Part shown: piece after piece, positions 47,100 through 54,341 of the stretch
How positions within the stretch are numbered: the stretch's first letter is position 1
Layout of the letters: each line of letters opens with the position of its first letter
DNA from: Arthrobacter sp. CJ23
GTDB lineage: Bacteria; Actinomycetota; Actinomycetes; Actinomycetales; Micrococcaceae
Assembly: GCF_024741795.1 (NCBI RefSeq)
Contig: NZ_CP102950.1
Span: 558,001-622,000, forward strand
Reading direction: 5' to 3'
Length of the DNA: 64,000 bases
Position numbers and translations under genes: made by a program
Notes under the pieces: generated by a model
The model's input: the letters and a program-made list of their open reading frames with translations, nothing else
Database searches by the model: none
Told to the model about the DNA's origin: nothing

Positions 47100-48632
47100 C
47101 TACTTCTCCCAGGGCGCCTTCACCGGGAAGTACTTCTCCATGAAGTCGGTCACGAGCTCCGCGCGTTCGTCTGCTTCCACCTCGGGGAAGCTGCCATCGT
47201 TCAGGCAGAAGAAGTCCATGTGGCGTTTGGCCAGGAGCTTTGGCAGGTAGTGCAGTCCCGCCCACAATGTGGTGTCCACGTACTTGACCTTGGCGCTGGT
47301 CTGCGTCACGGCCCGGCCCGTCAGCAGCGCGTAGTAGTGGTAGAACGAGTTGGTCACGGAGATGTTGTCCGCGGCACGGAATCTGCTGGCGGCGGTCTTG
47401 GCGAATTCCGCCGGGAACTCGCCCTCCATTTGGGCCACGACGCTCCGGCGCAGGGGAGCGGCCGTGTGTTCCAAGTGCCTGGTGGTGATCCGGCCGAAGC
47501 GTTCCCACAGCAGTTTGCGGTTGACCCGGGCGGCGTTCTCGAAGCCGCTGCGCTCGGTGTCGTTCTCGCCCAGCCCGATGCGTGTTTCCGCCTCGATGAA
47601 CTTGGTGATGCCGCCCGGCGTGAAGAACATGTCCGGGCTGACGGGGCGCCCAAAGAACATGTCGTCATTGGAATACAGGAAGTGCTCGGAGAGGCCCTCG
47701 ATGTGGTGCAGCTGGCACTCCACCGCCTGCGAATTGTGCGTGGGCAGGACCGAGGGGTCGGCGAAGAATTCCTCGCTGCGCACGATGGTCACTGAAGGGT
47801 GGTCCGCCAGCCACGCCGGGGCAGGCGAATCGGTGACGATAAAGATCCTACGGACCCAGGGGGCAAACATGTGGACCGAACGCAGTGCGTACTTGAGTTC
47901 GTTGATCTGGCGGTAGCGTGCCTCATGGGCGTCGCCTTCGCCCAGCACGGCCCCGGCCTGCTGGGAACGGCGGGCCGCGATGTAGGCGGGGTCGCTGCCG
48001 TCCACCCACGAGAACACGATGTCGATGTCGAAGTCGATGTCGCTCGCGTGGTCCGCGAACATGTTCTCGATGGTTGGCCAGCTGAGTCCATGCCGCTGCA
48101 CGGTGCCCCGCACGGCGTCTTGCCGCAGCAGGGTGCGGCGGGTCAGGGAATTCTCCACAGGCAGTTCCAGATGGTCGCCTTCGAACCGCCACAGCTCCAA
48201 CTGGACACCGAGCCCCGGGCCGTAGGACAAGCCGCCGCCGGGTTCCACCCTGGGGCGGTACAAACGGAAGATCCGCGCCTTGCGGTTGGCCGATAGTTCG
48301 CCGTCGGCCACGAGCACTGACGACTTCTTCCGGGCGTCGACTGTCATGGAGTAGAACGGCTCGTTGCGGAAGGCCTCCACCAGCGCTTCACGCACTTCCT
48401 TGCGTGCCTCCCAGTCGACGGCGATGACCGGCCGTTCGTCGTTGCCACGAACCAGGATGAAGTCCACGCCGGCGTCGTCGAGCGCCGCCCGGACCATCAG
48501 GAGGTCCTCCACCATGGACTGCTGCGGCGTCCGGTCCCGGATGACCAGGGCGTAGCGCCCGCGGTGCCGGACGACGTCGGGCCGGTGCTTGAGGCGCGCC
48601 ACGACGGCTGGCGACGTGGCTTCCGCGATCAC
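47100..48632 (-). CDS. Stealth-family glycopolymer phosphotransferase
   Basis: A 510-residue protein that probably moves a sugar-phosphate to a cell-surface polysaccharide. The four Stealth blocks are visible: DIDIVFSWVDGSDPAY, NELKYALRSVHMFAPWVRRIFIVTD, LSEHFLYSNDDMFFG and the C-terminal block near SFYHYYALL. The coordinates use the GTG at 48632, but the frame is open without an ATG/GTG/TTG back to the stop of the upstream HAD gene; an ATT at 48689 has CGGAG 7 nt before it and may be the true start. It probably forms an operon with the HAD gene. Confidence 0.85.
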   Translation of the reverse strand: MIAEATSPAVVARLKHRPDVVRHRGRYALVIRDRTPQQSMVEDLLMVRAALDDAGVDFILVRGNDERPVIAVDWEARKEVREALVEAFRNEPFYSMTVDARKKSSVLVADGELSANRKARIFRLYRPRVEPGGGLSYGPGLGVQLELWRFEGDHLELPVENSLTRRTLLRQDAVRGTVQRHGLSWPTIENMFADHASDIDFDIDIVFSWVDGSDPAYIAARRSQQAGAVLGEGDAHEARYRQINELKYALRSVHMFAPWVRRIFIVTDSPAPAWLADHPSVTIVRSEEFFADPSVLPTHNSQAVECQLHHIEGLSEHFLYSNDDMFFGRPVSPDMFFTPGGITKFIEAETRIGLGENDTERSGFENAARVNRKLLWERFGRITTRHLEHTAAPLRRSVVAQMEGEFPAEFAKTAASRFRAADNISVTNSFYHYYALLTGRAVTQTSAKVKYVDTTLWAGLHYLPKLLAKRHMDFFCLNDGSFPEVEADERAELVTDFMEKYFPVKAPWEK

Positions 48633-48722
48633 GTCCTCGTCGGTGGAGGGGCTGCCGTGGTAAATGGGATCGAGCGATGCTTGGGTAATGGCTGTTCTCC
48701 GATAGGGGTGAGCGGGTGGTGC

Positions 48723-49643
48723 CTAGATGTCGAGTGCTTCGCGCCAGCTGCGCAGGAAAGCGCCGCCGGCGTCGTCGTGGATGACGTCGTCGCCCAGATT
48801 GAGGTCCGCCGCCGTCAGGACCGTGTAGGGCTTGACCGGCACACCGTCCGCCGGGCGCACGTCCACGTGCTTGACATCGTGGTCGTTGTGGTGGAGCCAG
48901 TCTGCCATGGCGTAGTCCGTGCGCGAATCACCCACCGTCCGCCAGGCCTGCGGGATGATGCCCTGCGCGGCCAAAAGCTCGACGGCGCGGCTCGCCCCGA
49001 GGTCCTTGCCGAGCCTGACCGACTCGATGTCGGTGGAGATGATGGTGGGATCCAGGCGGTAGTCCGCGGTGTCATCCGAGCCCGGAGCGTGGTGGTCCAG
49101 GATGGCGGCGGAGAGGCCGTGGCGGCCCATGATGTCCAGCGCATCGGCGTCGAACAGTTTCTGCTCGGCGAGGTAGTCCTCGCTGGGGACGTCCACGTGC
49201 TGCTCCACCGAGACCATGGCCCGCTTGGTTTCGTCGAAGAACATGTGCGCGGAGTAATCCTCGGCCACCAGCCGGCGCACGTCGTCGCCGTAGGCCTTCG
49301 GCACCGCGAGCTCGTGGTCCACATGGACCGGGCCCGGGCCGGCGGCGGTGTAGCTGAACCACACGGCGCCCTTCTCGCAGATCGCGTGGATGGTGGTGCC
49401 CTGCGGCATGCCCGCGGCGATCATCGGCGCCATGACCTGTTCGCGGATGAAGGCATCCGAGCGGCCCGTGTTGAAGATGACCGGAATGTCCGCCGCGGCC
49501 AGCGCCACGAGGTCCGCGATGATTTCCGGCTTGACGTCCCGGGTGACCGGGCTCGCGATGGGGCCGTCGACGTCGAGAAGCAGTGCCAAAGCGGGGGCCG
49601 TGGGGAGCTGGGTGCGGTCAGTTTCGGAAAGCGGAGCAGTCAT
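48723..49643 (-). CDS. HAD-superfamily phosphatase
   Basis: A 306-residue Cof/SPP-like HAD hydrolase. Motif I is LLLDVDGPIASP (two Asp), motif II FNTGRSD and motif IV VGDSRTDYAMAD; a large C2-type cap lies between. It probably removes phosphate from a sugar phosphate. Being just upstream of the Stealth gene on the same strand, it may act in the same polysaccharide route. ATG at 49643 fits the family start; the frame is open further to 49766. Confidence 0.83.
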   Translation of the reverse strand: MTAPLSETDRTQLPTAPALALLLDVDGPIASPVTRDVKPEIIADLVALAAADIPVIFNTGRSDAFIREQVMAPMIAAGMPQGTTIHAICEKGAVWFSYTAAGPGPVHVDHELAVPKAYGDDVRRLVAEDYSAHMFFDETKRAMVSVEQHVDVPSEDYLAEQKLFDADALDIMGRHGLSAAILDHHAPGSDDTADYRLDPTIISTDIESVRLGKDLGASRAVELLAAQGIIPQAWRTVGDSRTDYAMADWLHHNDHDVKHVDVRPADGVPVKPYTVLTAADLNLGDDVIHDDAGGAFLRSWREALDI

Positions 49644-49777
49644 GGATCCATTCTCCCAGCCTCCGGGGGCGCGCCACAGCTGTGACGCCCGACGTCGATA
49701 GTCACCTTTTGGCCACAAGCTGCGTTTGCGGCGGCCCACAAGTTCCCTTGCGGGGACAACTTCCATAGTCTTGCAGA

Positions 49778-50077
49778 GTGATCTTCAAAGCTGTGGGCGA
49801 GGGACGCCCGTACCCCGACCATGGATACACCGAGCCCCGGGACTGGGCGGCGCTGCCACCCCGTCCGGTCCGTCTCGATGAGCTGGTAACCACAAAGCGC
49901 ACCCTGGATTTGGAGGCATTGTTGGCTGAGGACTCAACATTTTTCGGCGACCTGTTCCCGCACGTCGTCCAGTACAAAGGCGTGCTGTATCTCGAGGACG
50001 GGCTGCACCGGGCCGTCCGCACGGCGCTGCACCAGCGCACCGCCATCCACGCACGCGTGCTGGTGATAGATGGCTAG
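49778..50077 (+). CDS. Small ParB-like domain protein
   Basis: A 99-residue protein. The end LYLEDGLHRAVRTALHQRTAIHARVLV has the pattern of the ParB N-terminal fold (DG-x-HR-x-x-A), with the first part (TTKRTLDLEALLAED) as the expected leading strand and helix. The helix-turn-helix of true ParB proteins is missing. It overlaps the LytR_C gene by 8 nt. Function unknown. Confidence 0.6.
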   Translation: MIFKAVGEGRPYPDHGYTEPRDWAALPPRPVRLDELVTTKRTLDLEALLAEDSTFFGDLFPHVVQYKGVLYLEDGLHRAVRTALHQRTAIHARVLVIDG

Positions 50078-50897
50078 GCAGCCTGCCCCAGGGCAGGACC
50101 TTGACGCGTCCGGGCCGGGCGCCAGGGTGCCCGGCGCTGCCGGGCCGGGCGGGGTGGAGGAGCCGCCCATGGATCGGGAACCGGATCCGGCTGTGCAGCG
50201 GATGCCGCCGCGGAGCCCCAAGAAGCCTCGCAGGCGGCGGCCCAAGGACGTGACCCGGCTGCATGGCCACCACGTGGTGAGCGGCCCCGAGCTGCGGGCG
50301 ACGTTCGTGGAGGATCCGCAGAGCCACCCGGGCAGGTTCCGCCGCAGGCTGTTCCACGGGATCGTGCTGGTGCTGCTGCTGGGCATCATCGCTGCAGGGG
50401 CCATCGGCGCCTGGGCGGTCATGAACGGAGTGATCCGGGTGCCGTCGGCCATCACCAGCAGGGCCCCGATTTCAGCCTGTCCCACCACCACCTTCGACTA
50501 CCTGCCCAACCAGCAGGTGACCGTGAACGTCTTCAACGCGACCTCGCGCAGCGGGCTGGCCCGGGAGGTCTCGGAGCAGTTCGCGGCCCGCGGGTACAAG
50601 ATCGGTGCGGTGGACAACAGCGGGACCAGCTATTCCGGCGTCGGGATGGTTGTCTCCGGGGTCAAGGGCCAGGCCGGTGCCTTCAACCTCCAGCGGAACC
50701 TGGCCGGCACGGACTACTTCCAGGACAACCGCGAAGACGCTTCAGTGGATGTGATTCTCACCCCAGACTTCGGCGCCTTGGTTCAGCCGGAGTTGGTGGA
50801 CCAGACGCCCGGCTTGCTCCTCTGTCCCCGCGAAAATCTGCGGATTGCAGACGATTCCAAGTGGCCTGTCCTGCCCAAGGGGGCGCCCACGCCGTAA
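50070..50897 (+). CDS. LytR C-terminal domain membrane protein
   Basis: A 275-residue protein: a Pro/Arg-rich cytoplasmic part (about 100 residues), one membrane helix (GIVLVLLLGIIAAGAIGAWAV) and an outside LytR_C domain (VTVNVFNATSRSGLAREV onward). The LytR-CpsA-Psr ligase domain is missing, as in the common actinobacterial short form. It may help attach or sense cell-wall glycopolymers. It is co-transcribed with the ParB-like gene. Confidence 0.82.
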   Translation: MARQPAPGQDLDASGPGARVPGAAGPGGVEEPPMDREPDPAVQRMPPRSPKKPRRRRPKDVTRLHGHHVVSGPELRATFVEDPQSHPGRFRRRLFHGIVLVLLLGIIAAGAIGAWAVMNGVIRVPSAITSRAPISACPTTTFDYLPNQQVTVNVFNATSRSGLAREVSEQFAARGYKIGAVDNSGTSYSGVGMVVSGVKGQAGAFNLQRNLAGTDYFQDNREDASVDVILTPDFGALVQPELVDQTPGLLLCPRENLRIADDSKWPVLPKGAPTP

Positions 50898-51032
50898 GGA
50901 TGGCAGGGGTGTCCCGGCCGTCTGGAGGGGTTATGTGTCTCGGATTTCCGGCGACCCCCAGCCGATTCGGGGCTTGATGGGGTACTCTGCTACGTCGAGA
51001 GTTTCAGGCAATCTACCTAGGGAATGAGCCAA

Positions 51033-51335
51033 TTGGCAACCGATTACGACGAACTCCGCTCCGACGTCGCGGAATCGCAGAACACTTCGCTCCAGGCGCT
51101 GCAGTCGGCCAACGCCCCGGACGCCCGAAGCGTTGTGCGCGATTTGGATGAGGCTGACGGCCTCGATGGCAGCGATTCGCCCGGTGGCGAATTCGTTGCC
51201 GAAGAACTTGTCATTGCGGTCATCCCGCAGAAGGAAGACGAGTTCACCTGCTACTCGTGCTTCCTGGTCCGCCACCGTTCGCAGATCGCGAAGGAAAAGG
51301 ACGGCCACGCCTACTGCATGGAGTGCGAGGGCTAA
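51033..51335 (+). CDS. DUF4193 family protein, zinc-ribbon
   Basis: A 100-residue acidic protein restricted to actinobacteria. It starts with ATDYDELR and ends with the metal-binding pairs CYSC and CMEC, the standard DUF4193 layout. The TTG at 51033 is preferred over the ATG at 51024, because AGGGA (51019-51023) abuts that ATG but lies 9 nt before the TTG, and relatives begin MATDYD. Function unknown. Confidence 0.85.
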   Translation: MATDYDELRSDVAESQNTSLQALQSANAPDARSVVRDLDEADGLDGSDSPGGEFVAEELVIAVIPQKEDEFTCYSCFLVRHRSQIAKEKDGHAYCMECEG

Positions 51336-51346
51336 ACAGCCTGCCC

Positions 51347-51376
51347 AGCCGCAGCGCGCTCAGCGCTGCGGTATTT
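51347..51376. terminator. Intrinsic terminator after the DUF4193 gene
   Basis: Perfect 9-bp inverted repeat CCGCAGCGC / GCGCTGCGG (51347-51355, 51361-51369) with a 5-nt loop, then TATTTTTG. Confidence 0.9.
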
Positions 51377-51405
51377 TTGCCCAGCGGTGCTCAGCCCAGG
51401 GGTGC

Positions 51406-52059
51406 TCAGCCCAGCGGCGCCGGGCGGCCGTCGTCGTCGAACTGTGCTCCGGCGCCCAGCTGGATGAACCGGACCGTCCGCGCGATCAGCGCCTCGACGT
51501 CTTCGGCGGGGGCACCGTCCGGCGACTCGCCGGGGCGGTTGCGGCGCGAGGCGCTGGCCGAGAGTGTTCCGTGGATCAGCTGCGCCAGCTGAGTGACGTC
51601 GATATCCGGCAGATAGCCCTGCGCCACGCCGTCGCGCAGGATGTCCTGCAACAGCAGGTTGAGATCGCCCACGTGGTCAGCGAGCTTCGCGAAGGAGCCG
51701 GGGGAGAGTACCGCCGCCATGGCCGGCCCGGGCGGGAGATGCCGGCGGCTCAGGTCCTCCACCTGGGCCCGGACGTACAGTGCAAGCCTGTCCACGGGGT
51801 TTTCCAGGGCCTCCAGGGCATCGCGCAGGTCCACGATGAAACGCTCGGTCTCATCCAGGGCATAGGCGATGAGCAGCTGCTCCATGTCCGCGTAGTAGTT
51901 GTACACGGCGGTGCGCCCCACGCCGGCATGCCTGGCGACGTCGGTCATGGTCAGCCCCGGCAGCCCGTGCGTGAACAGGAGTTCCCCGAATGCCGTCAGG
52001 ATGCGTCGTTGGGTCTCGGCGCGCTGCGCCGCGTTGTTCGCGGCCGTAATCCTAGGCAT
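51406..52059 (-). CDS. TetR-family regulator divergent from the bacteriocin cluster
   Basis: A 217-residue repressor with an N-terminal helix-turn-helix (LTMTDVARHAGVGRTAVYNYY) and a helical ligand domain. It is divergent from the bacteriocin genes across 295 nt. It could control them, but no palindrome links the two, so it may simply be a neighbour. Confidence 0.85.
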   Translation of the reverse strand: MPRITAANNAAQRAETQRRILTAFGELLFTHGLPGLTMTDVARHAGVGRTAVYNYYADMEQLLIAYALDETERFIVDLRDALEALENPVDRLALYVRAQVEDLSRRHLPPGPAMAAVLSPGSFAKLADHVGDLNLLLQDILRDGVAQGYLPDIDVTQLAQLIHGTLSASASRRNRPGESPDGAPAEDVEALIARTVRFIQLGAGAQFDDDGRPAPLG

Positions 52060-52354
52060 ACGGACACATTACAGGGATCTGTCAGCAAACCCTGCGCGCC
52101 ATGGTCCCAAACCCATCGAGCCCGCCCATCCACAGATTCGGGTCCGTCCATCACGGCTGGCTCGATCGCTAGCGACTGTTCAAATCCTACTCAACGCCGC
52201 TATCACTTCATTGAATTCTTATCCAGTCACATCTTCACAATAATTCCTCCAATCAAGCATTAGGACAATTGATGGATTAATGGTGATAGCCTCTGTTTCG
52301 GGTCGTGGGGGCGCCCTTTCGACCTGCTTAATCACTGGATTAGAAAGCAGATCA
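52060..52354. other. AT-rich intergenic region upstream of the bacteriocin cluster
   Basis: 295 nt without a gene, visibly richer in A and T than most of the window, especially from about 52195 to 52290. No confident promoter is called. The end contains the hairpin at 52324-52350. Confidence 0.5.
52324..52350 (+). promoter_or_regulatory. Hairpin just before the bacteriocin precursor start codon
   Basis: CTGCTT pairs with AAGCAG and AATC with GATT, leaving a 4-nt loop and a small bulge. The right arm covers the only purine-rich stretch (GAAAG) that could act as ribosome site for the ATG at 52355, so it may limit translation. Confidence 0.4.
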
Positions 52355-52690
52355 ATGAACACCATAAAGAAGAAGTCTTTCGGAGCCACTCTTCTCGGCA
52401 ACGAAGTTGAAGTGAATTCAACAATCACGAAACGTACGGGGCTCATGGCGGCGACAGCGGCGGCCCTGGCCATCGCTGGCGTGTTCGGTGCAAGCCTTGC
52501 CGTTTCCTGGATTGCCGGCTCGCTCGGTGTCTCGGCGGCCGCGGCATCCCAGATCGTCAAGGCCATCGAGGTCGGAGGCTGGGCTCTCATTGCCATCGGC
52601 GCATTGTTCGGCGGTGGGATCACCGGAGCACTGATCGCCACGGCACGAGGCATCCTGTTCCGCATTGGCCGCGCGCAAGCTGTCGCCTAA
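52355..52690 (+). CDS. Circular bacteriocin precursor, AS-48/circularin A/uberolysin class
   Basis: A 111-residue precursor. The last 60 residues (about Trp52-Ala111) fit a head-to-tail circular bacteriocin: hydrophobic and helical, starting IAGSLGVSAAAASQIVKAIE, then VGGWALIAIGALFGGG, with a basic end (Arg98, Arg103, Arg106) and a closing AQAVA. Net charge is about +3. This follows the layout of enterocin AS-48 (GIPAAVAG...EAGGW) and of circularin A, known from memory. Such peptides insert in membranes and kill related Gram-positive cells. The leader of about 51 residues is long for the class and holds a hydrophobic segment (30-50). Cleavage site and ring closure are inferred. Neighbours fit a complete cluster. 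Confidence 0.82.
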   Translation: MNTIKKKSFGATLLGNEVEVNSTITKRTGLMAATAAALAIAGVFGASLAVSWIAGSLGVSAAAASQIVKAIEVGGWALIAIGALFGGGITGALIATARGILFRIGRAQAVA

Positions 52691-52694
52691 ATCA

Positions 52695-53252
52695 ATGCTC
52701 GCAGGAACTGTACGCGTGCTTGGGAACATCCCAAAGGGGTTGTTCCCAAGCACGGGTTTGGTCATGGTCGCCATTGCCGTATTCGGCTACGCCGCCGTCG
52801 ATGTTTCGTGGATCAGTGATGCCAAGGACATGGGCGAAAGCCCGTTCTACGGCACTGAATTCCTCCAGATTCTGGTGCGAAATCTGGGCGCAGCCTTGGT
52901 CCTCTACTCCGGGGTGGTCACGCTCGGACTGACCACGTTGGTGGGCTGCGGAGTCCTTGCCCTGTACATCGGTGCCACGATGTCGCTTGGGATGCATTCC
53001 ACCGGCGGGAGCAACCTCGTCAACGACGTCATCTGGTACGTACCGTTCGAGTTCCTCGGGCTGGTGATGGCGGCGACAGCGGGCTTCCAGCCGGTGGTTG
53101 GACTCGGCAGCCGGCTACTGAACGACACACCCGTCACCGTGGCCTCGTTCGTCGATGACGTTGCCCGCTCTCTCGGAACGCTGCTGCTTGCTGTTGCGCT
53201 GATCGCAAGCGGCGCAGCCATCGAGGCCATCTTGATCCACCTGAAAACCTGA
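52695..53252 (+). CDS. SpoIIM/DUF95-family membrane protein of the bacteriocin cluster
   Basis: A 185-residue protein with about five membrane segments. The central NLGAALVLYSGVVTLG and the later FEFLGLVMAATAGF follow the SpoIIM/DUF95 pattern. One DUF95 protein is a hallmark of circular bacteriocin clusters (As-48C, CirC), where it is needed for maturation or export. The start is uncertain: ATG at 52695 (5 nt after the precursor stop), a TTG at 52665 inside it, or ATG at 52764. A perfect hairpin (52715-52754) covers the first codons. Confidence 0.78.
   Translation: MLAGTVRVLGNIPKGLFPSTGLVMVAIAVFGYAAVDVSWISDAKDMGESPFYGTEFLQILVRNLGAALVLYSGVVTLGLTTLVGCGVLALYIGATMSLGMHSTGGSNLVNDVIWYVPFEFLGLVMAATAGFQPVVGLGSRLLNDTPVTVASFVDDVARSLGTLLLAVALIASGAAIEAILIHLKT
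52715..52754 (+). promoter_or_regulatory. Strong hairpin directly after the precursor gene
   Basis: A 14-bp perfect inverted repeat (arms 52715-52728 and 52741-52754) with a 12-nt loop that can pair further. It begins 25 nt after the precursor stop and has no T-run after it. It may protect the 3' end of a precursor message or slow transcription into the downstream genes. Confidence 0.6.
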
Positions 53253-53277
53253 TCCACGAACGGACGCAGCGAACAGT

Positions 53278-53883
53278 ATGAACAACCCGGACAACGCCAA
53301 GGAATCAGAAACGGTCCTTCGAATGCCAGAGGCTCCGCCCATCGAGGCGGAAATTCCTAGCTATGAGTCTGCATCGACTTCCCGGGCTTTATGGATCACA
53401 GCCTACGTGGTGGTCATGGTGCTGGTAGCCCTCCGTCTTCCTCTGATTAACCAGAATCTGACGTCGCAGGTCCCCGCTGACGTCCGGTCCGAGCTCGGTG
53501 ATGATCGCCTGCTGAGTCTCTCGATGACCGTGGGCACCGTATTGTTTTTCTTGCTCTACGCAGTAATCATGTGCCTGTTCTTCTCACTCGCAGGGGTCTT
53601 GGACAAGCGCGTCATTCCAGGGAAAACGGTCATTGGTGGCAGGTGGAAGATTGGCGCATTTTTTGTTGTCGCGGTCCTCGCCACTGTCCCACTGAACCTG
53701 GTCAGCGTCGTGTTCGGGCTAGTGCAGCCGCGGGAGCTTCCCGGATATTGGCTCTACTTCCCTGCAGTGGCGTTGGCTGTCCTGTTCTTCTTCCGCCGCC
53801 ACTGGGTGGGCTTCTCCCTTAGCCGCCTAGTTCTGACAGTGCTCTCAGCCGTCGGCCTCTCCACCGTCGTTTCGCTTGGCTAA
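53278..53883 (+). CDS. Membrane protein of the bacteriocin cluster, unknown role
   Basis: A 201-residue protein with a polar N-terminus of about 35 residues and five membrane segments (about 37-57, 81-107, 125-146, 157-172, 180-198). No recognised domain; shape and place fit a maturation/export helper or a permease subunit. It lies 25 nt after the SpoIIM gene on the same strand. A role in immunity is possible. Confidence 0.7.
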   Translation: MNNPDNAKESETVLRMPEAPPIEAEIPSYESASTSRALWITAYVVVMVLVALRLPLINQNLTSQVPADVRSELGDDRLLSLSMTVGTVLFFLLYAVIMCLFFSLAGVLDKRVIPGKTVIGGRWKIGAFFVVAVLATVPLNLVSVVFGLVQPRELPGYWLYFPAVALAVLFFFRRHWVGFSLSRLVLTVLSAVGLSTVVSLG

Positions 53884-53926
53884 CCCAATCCAACCCAACC
53901 CACAATCGATTCAAGGACGCTCTTCG

Positions 53927-54334
53927 ATGCTCACCCGGTACTACCCATCCGCCCTACGTATCGTGGGCTGCATCGTCGCGGTCTGTTCCGCGATTTCTGC
54001 CCTGCTCCTTGGCACTGCCCCCCCTCCTGATGGGCTGACTGCCCTTGATCCGGCTGCGCTGAGGACCGTCGCGGTGGTTGTGCTCATAGCATTTGGCGTC
54101 GCGTTGCCCGTTGCTGTTCTCCTCACGAGCCCTCTGAAGCAGCTGCTGCTGAAAGCCGGCGCCTTTGCCTTCGCTGCGTTCGCCAACGCGATGACGCTCA
54201 GCCCGCTGCTGTCTGTTCCATTTCAAGACACGACGGCACTTATCGTAGTGATGTGTGGACTCGTCATGGCCACGCTCAGCGTTCTGGCCTACATGGATTC
54301 TGTGCAGCGCAAGACGCCTCAGAGCAAGTTTTAG
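53927..54334 (+). CDS. Small membrane protein of the bacteriocin cluster, candidate immunity protein
   Basis: A 135-residue protein with four membrane segments and few charged residues. AAGGA lies 9 nt before the ATG at 53927, which is better than the TTG at 53876 that would overlap the previous gene. Small multi-pass proteins in circular bacteriocin clusters often confer self-protection, so immunity is a reasonable guess, not seen directly. Confidence 0.65.
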   Translation: MLTRYYPSALRIVGCIVAVCSAISALLLGTAPPPDGLTALDPAALRTVAVVVLIAFGVALPVAVLLTSPLKQLLLKAGAFAFAAFANAMTLSPLLSVPFQDTTALIVVMCGLVMATLSVLAYMDSVQRKTPQSKF

Positions 54335-54341
54335 CCCTCTG

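Noticed and set aside
52280..52354. Earlier start (GTG at 52280) for the bacteriocin precursor
   Set aside because: It would add 25 residues with no leader-like pattern and cover the hairpin; ATG at 52355 gives a basic, plausible leader start.
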